From Phalacrocorax aristotelis (taxonomy: Eukaryota; Chordata; Aves; Suliformes; Phalacrocoracidae): a stretch of DNA of 64,000 bases. The translations under genes were made by a program, and so were the position numbers. Below the pieces are notes generated by a model. It saw nothing but the letters and a program-made list of their open reading frames with translations. It was not told where the DNA came from and did not search any database. The DNA is taken from assembly GCF_949628215.1 (NCBI RefSeq), contig NC_134276.1, positions 68,054,233 to 68,118,232 of the forward strand. The letters run 5' to 3'. Shown here one piece after another: positions 63,519-64,000 of the stretch. Position 1 is the first letter of the stretch. Each line of letters starts with the position of its first letter.

Positions 63519-63769
63519 CCATCTGCATGGCGTTGCGGGTCTGGCTGGCTGGCTGCTGAGCTGAAAACCTCAAGCAATTATTCAGCTGCGGAGAGGCCGC
63601 CTGTAGCTGGGGATGCGTCTGAGGCGCAGTGATAGGAACAACCGGTCTGACAGCTGTGGTGGCATTGGTGTGACCAGCCCCGATGGGGTGGATGGCTCCT
63701 GGGGGTCCTTTTGTTGCCGGGGCTCCCCCAGCTCCGCTGTTCCTGGGCTGCCCAGCTCCCACCGGCACC
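63519..63769 (-). CDS. SH3RF3: SH3RF3 internal exon (first of four in window), Pro/Ala/Gly-rich linker
   Basis: This is an internal coding exon of the RING/SH3 scaffold and E3 ubiquitin ligase SH3RF3. On the minus strand it is preceded by a pyrimidine-rich tract and CAG (AG at 63771-63770) and followed by a GTATGT donor at 63518-63513. The 251-nt exon is open throughout. It starts with the third base of a split codon and ends with the first base of the next one, so its introns are phase 2 and phase 1. The product is a low-complexity linker rich in Gly, Ala, Pro, Thr and Gln, ending RNAMQM, with no folded domain visible. Its trailing G joins the CT of the exon at 59481 to make an Ala codon. 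The linker alone would not identify the gene; the assignment rests on frame continuity with the two downstream exons. The 5' exons with the RING and first three SH3 domains lie beyond the window. Confidence 0.8.
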
Positions 63770-64000
63770 CTGCATGAAGACAAAGTACAGCATAAGTGTG
63801 CTGCTGAGACCACAATATCACCACAAGGCCGATAAGCACCCCCAGTTAGTTAGGGGATTTAATGATACCCTCTCAGGTGTTAAAGTAAATTGAGATATAG
63901 ACATATATTTATCTTTATAAGACACAGTTGTAAGCATGCTGGAGGCCGTTTTCAACCCTTTATCCTATGGGAAGAAGTGCAGGGTAAAAATGGAAAAGGT
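63770..64000 (-). other. SH3RF3: SH3RF3 intron, partial (3' end only)
   Basis: This is intronic sequence leading into the acceptor at 63771-63770; the donor lies outside the window. The preceding exon must end with two bases of a split codon (phase 2). I see no exon, repeat or other feature in these 231 bases. Confidence 0.7.

Noticed and set aside
1-64000. tRNA, rRNA, CRISPR or bacterial-type operon features
   Set aside because: None could be identified; the sequence is vertebrate nuclear DNA.

Overview
This is vertebrate nuclear DNA and almost certainly a bird genome. The evidence is a spliced, intron-rich gene, at least eight CR1 LINE copies of very different ages ending in the typical ATTCTGTG-type tail, and a solo LTR of a kind widespread in birds (tentatively Neoaves). 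There is no operon structure, CRISPR array or recognisable tRNA or rRNA gene. The only protein-coding gene I can support is the 3' half of SH3RF3 (the POSH2 paralogue of the RING/SH3 scaffold family) on the minus strand.

SH3RF3 layout, in transcription order: a partial intron from 64000 to 63770; exon 63769-63519; intron; GC-rich exon 59481-59177; a 22.5 kb intron; exon 36707-36370; an 11.5 kb intron; terminal exon from 24896 with the stop codon at 24730-24728; then a probable 3.1 kb 3' UTR ending near 21616 at tandem poly(A) signals. Every exon has AG/GT borders and the intron phases fit (2, 1, 0, 2). The four pieces give about 353 residues: a Pro/Ala/Ser/Thr-rich linker, a Lys-rich conserved block, and the C-terminal SH3 domain. 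The RING finger and first three SH3 domains must lie beyond position 64000.

The region downstream of the gene (1-21615) has no recognisable exon. It holds a 1.9 kb degenerate CR1, smaller CR1 tails, GC-rich patches, a 44-bp tandem duplication, a TA/TG microsatellite, and two CpG-retaining AT-rich segments (13500-14250 and 18150-18650) that look like conserved regulatory DNA.

The introns record several layers of retrotransposition. At 25306-27338 a minus-strand CR1 is split by a younger plus-strand CR1 flanked by a 7-bp duplication. At 48215-49680 a much older CR1 is split by a 578-bp solo LTR flanked by a 5-bp duplication. Other intronic signals are AT-rich homeodomain-motif segments and a perfect 12-bp inverted repeat at 38781-38819 carrying convergent SOX-like half sites. 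I found no clearly new genetic system. The items most worth testing are the candidate enhancers, the inverted repeat and the two nested insertions.
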